Shown piece by piece: positions 61,329-64,000 of a stretch of DNA of 64,000 nt (positions are counted from its first letter, which is position 1; each line of letters starts with the position of its first letter). Where the stretch lies: NCBI GenBank assembly GCA_014338405.1, contig JTDE01001110.1, forward strand, positions 100,628 to 164,627, read 5' to 3'. Below the pieces are notes generated by a model, which saw only the letters and a program-made list of their open reading frames with translations, searched no databases and was not told where the DNA came from. This DNA comes from Paragonimus skrjabini miyazakii (lineage: Eukaryota > Platyhelminthes > Trematoda > Plagiorchiida > Troglotrematidae). The translations under genes were made by a program, and so were the position numbers.

Positions 61329-64000
61329 CTGGTATTAAACCTTGGTTGTGTGCCACCATCTAGCTTTCTCTAATGGGGATTATGTTCTGTAAGCAAAATT
61401 GAGGTTGTGCCCAAACCATAATCCTGAAAATCGTTAGGGTTTATTAAACTTAATAGTAACTCTTCGGAAAATACGAAAGGTACATGATTGTTAATTGTGA
61501 TCAGATGTAGGCTTATAATAAAATGGAAACTGAAATGTAAAACCGAGTTAGAGTCAGAGGTTAGGTACACTGCATAAATATGGAAAGATGTCGCGTCAAA
61601 GTCATCTTGCTGTTGTTTGCGACGCCTGTCTGTAAAATTGTCTGTCTTATCTAAAGAAGTTTTCATTAACATCATAGTGTAATCTCGAGAAAACCTCTTA
61701 CATGGAGGAAAACAAGTTACACTGATTTGCAACAACGTTGCTACCTCAATTTATAACTGCAGGCTATAACATTATTATTGAGAATGCTTCCACCGTCATG
61801 ATGAGCTTATTTCAAAATACTAGCCATTTATCTTATAGTACGACCAATTTTGCTGCGGCTCTTAACTTAAGAGATGATGATGACACTAGATATGATAGTA
61901 CACAATTTATGGCAGATATACACAAACAGTCAGTCGCCCTTGTCCTAATATTCGATGTTAGAAGATAACCGGATGCGTGCTTTCAGTGATATTAGACAGA
62001 TATATGCGGAATGGAGAGAAAGAGAAATATTTTTAAAGTGCATGATGGAATAATTTAGCTAAGTTACCTTGTTTACAAGCACCCCACTTTTGGAAAGAAC
62101 ATCATTCATCTCACAAACAGCTTGTGTTAATAGTAACCAGGAGGACCGAAACTCCATCCAACGTTAGCTTTGAAACGGTTATTCATATACGGCTTGTTCC
62201 CCTCCGAATCATGCTTGTTACACAGTATTATTCATCTATCCAGTTTGATCAATCAGGTATCTCGAGATCGTCATGAGTAGCACCTCGTTATTTAAGTTAG
62301 TCACATATGATTGACTGTCGAACTAATATTACATCTGATCCACAAATGAAAACTATCGATTATCACCTGTATCCGTCCTTTCACCTAACTTATCTATGTA
62401 AATGATACAAAACCGGTCGAAGAAAAGCTCTGGACTAGGAGGTTAAACACAAGAACATTTAAAGCAATCAGATTACGACTTTTCTTGAAGGTAATTGGAA
62501 CTTTAATTCAATGTTCACGCGACAGGTCGAAAGTTGCCTAATAACAACAGAAATTCATGGTTTTCGATCACCAAGGATATTTCAAAGCCATCTAAAGTGT
62601 TACCCTCAAATAATGAATATAAATCTGTTGAGAACAAAAATGAGAACGGGGAAAGTGCGAAAGTTGCCTTAGTTTTCGACATATATTTTAGGTCGAAAAT
62701 CTGGAATTATCTCTTGTTTAGTGACAAGGAGGTTCCAGTTATCTGGGATGCTGACTCAAAATCACAACAGCTCCATGTCAGCGAAACAAAGCCACAGTAG
62801 TATTCTGGTCTTCCCGTTGTTTTCATTGTGAAGTTGGGGACAGAAACGGTTCATACACTTAAATAGAACGCAGCTATAACTTTTAATATGAGGTAATTTT
62901 CACCTGAATGATTTTTGCGTTATTTTCGCATGAAATACTTAACACATAGCTCCGTTATTCTTTATTTAAGCTGGCGTAATAAGAAAAACTATTTAAAGCT
63001 CGTTTTAAAGGCTGCACAATGCAGGTATCTGCAACAGATATTCACACATCTTATGACAACATACCTTGTGATAAATGCAATGAACAGACGCCGACTCTCA
63101 AATCAATTGGATAGTTCTTTAGCAACCTGATTGCGGATTGATAGAACGTCGTAGGTGGTGTGAAGTATCATGAATAGATTTTCCGCAGTCGGTCGTTTCA
63201 ACTGCTTTTCACCTTGGTCTACTGAAACCATGGTGATACCGATGACTGAAGAAAGTATTTGATAGTTCTTATCGTTTGAAATCGGTTCGATTATATCTTA
63301 GATATTCTCCAGATGAATGTCCATTTAATAGTTTACAAAAAGTGAGTGAGAATTATTTCTTTCCAATTGCAATTAGTTCTTATTTTAGTCTACCGTTTTA
63401 GGATGAATAGCAAATTAAATATCAGAAATGGTGAAGTACACAAGGGTACTTTACTGCCTATTCACCCCACACTTACAGGACACGGTTCGCAGTGGAATTT
63501 ATGAGAAAAGTGGTCAAGGGTTAAGTTTTTTGGTAAATTTGCTTATACATATATATATGATTTCTTAGGTGGATAGGCAAATTGCTCACAAGAGACCCAG
63601 TAACAGAGAATTTAAACTTCCGCAAGTACACAGTTCTTTACAAGTAATGGGACGCAATTTCACAATTGTTATCCACTGAGCATTCACACACAACACTTAC
63701 TGCCTAACCGATCGGTGGTTGCAAACAACATTGTGAAAATTGAGTTGATGACAAAAGCTTATTTAATGCCGAGCCTCAGGCGACATGCCAACGACTTCAG
63801 CATAATTCATGTTGAAAAAATTAGTCAAAATCTTTTTGTGAAGCACATTCAAATATGTTTAAATCCACTTAACCATCTATCATCTCTTTCTTCATTTATC
63901 ACATATATTTGTAACAAACGAGGTTTGTTGCCTGAGTTTCATTAACTTTGGCAGACTCATCGGATCTCTATCACGTATATGATCAGGCCTCAGTATCTAA
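61329..64000. other. No supportable gene
   Basis: Frames of up to about 121 codons (minus, 61370-61735) and 88 codons (plus, 62534-62800) lack recognisable motifs and fit chance expectation. A short AT microsatellite lies near 63546-63558. No RNA gene or retroelement was recognised to the end of the window. Confidence 0.5.

Noticed and set aside
1..64000. CRISPR array, operon or prokaryotic defence system
   Set aside because: No regularly spaced direct repeats and no bacterial gene organisation; the content is eukaryotic.

Overview
The window looks like gene-poor, AT-rich animal DNA (GC by eye in the high 30s percent; not computed), probably from a flatworm. One single-exon rhodopsin-type GPCR and several decayed retroelements stand out from a background where nearly every open frame is short enough to be chance. 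The flatworm assignment is an inference. It rests on the style of the GPCR (ERL in place of DRY, a CRIHTF block in TM3), on Penelope-like fragments of the kind common in trematodes, and on Mag/CsRn1-like Ty3/Gypsy elements. No bacterial signals (operons, ribosome binding sites, rRNA) are seen.

Layout. 1-7119: no supportable gene. 7120-8526: GPCR, interrupted by a 100-N assembly gap inside TM6. 8527-21394: nothing recognised. 21395-22262 (minus): Penelope-like retroelement fragment, copy 1. 22263-42795: essentially empty apart from short simple repeats, a possible SINE scrap at 26252-26290 and weak exon candidates on the minus strand near 33.3 and 34.7 kb. 42796-43056: a small ORF with a signal-peptide-like start. 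43232-43717: a GC-rich, arginine-rich ORF holding two imperfect 174-bp repeats. 47136-51642: a complete but multiply broken Ty3/Gypsy element with both LTRs, a PBS, gag, pol and a polypurine tract. 52065-52165 (minus): the 3' part of a SINE. 56629-57250 (minus): Penelope-like fragment, copy 2. 59740-61328: a nested cluster made of an old LTR copy split by a tRNA-type SINE with an exact 12-bp target-site duplication, next to a second Ty3/Gypsy remnant (minus) with two 140-bp repeats and an integrase C-terminal region. 61329-64000: nothing recognised.

Only the GPCR looks like a functional host gene. The rest of the identifiable content is a record of retroelement activity. The best leads are the SINE, which contains a perfect 49-bp inverted repeat around its Pol III promoter, and the Gypsy element, whose LTRs are about 98% identical although its coding body carries about ten lesions and it has no target-site duplication. 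I did not find a convincing new multi-gene system.
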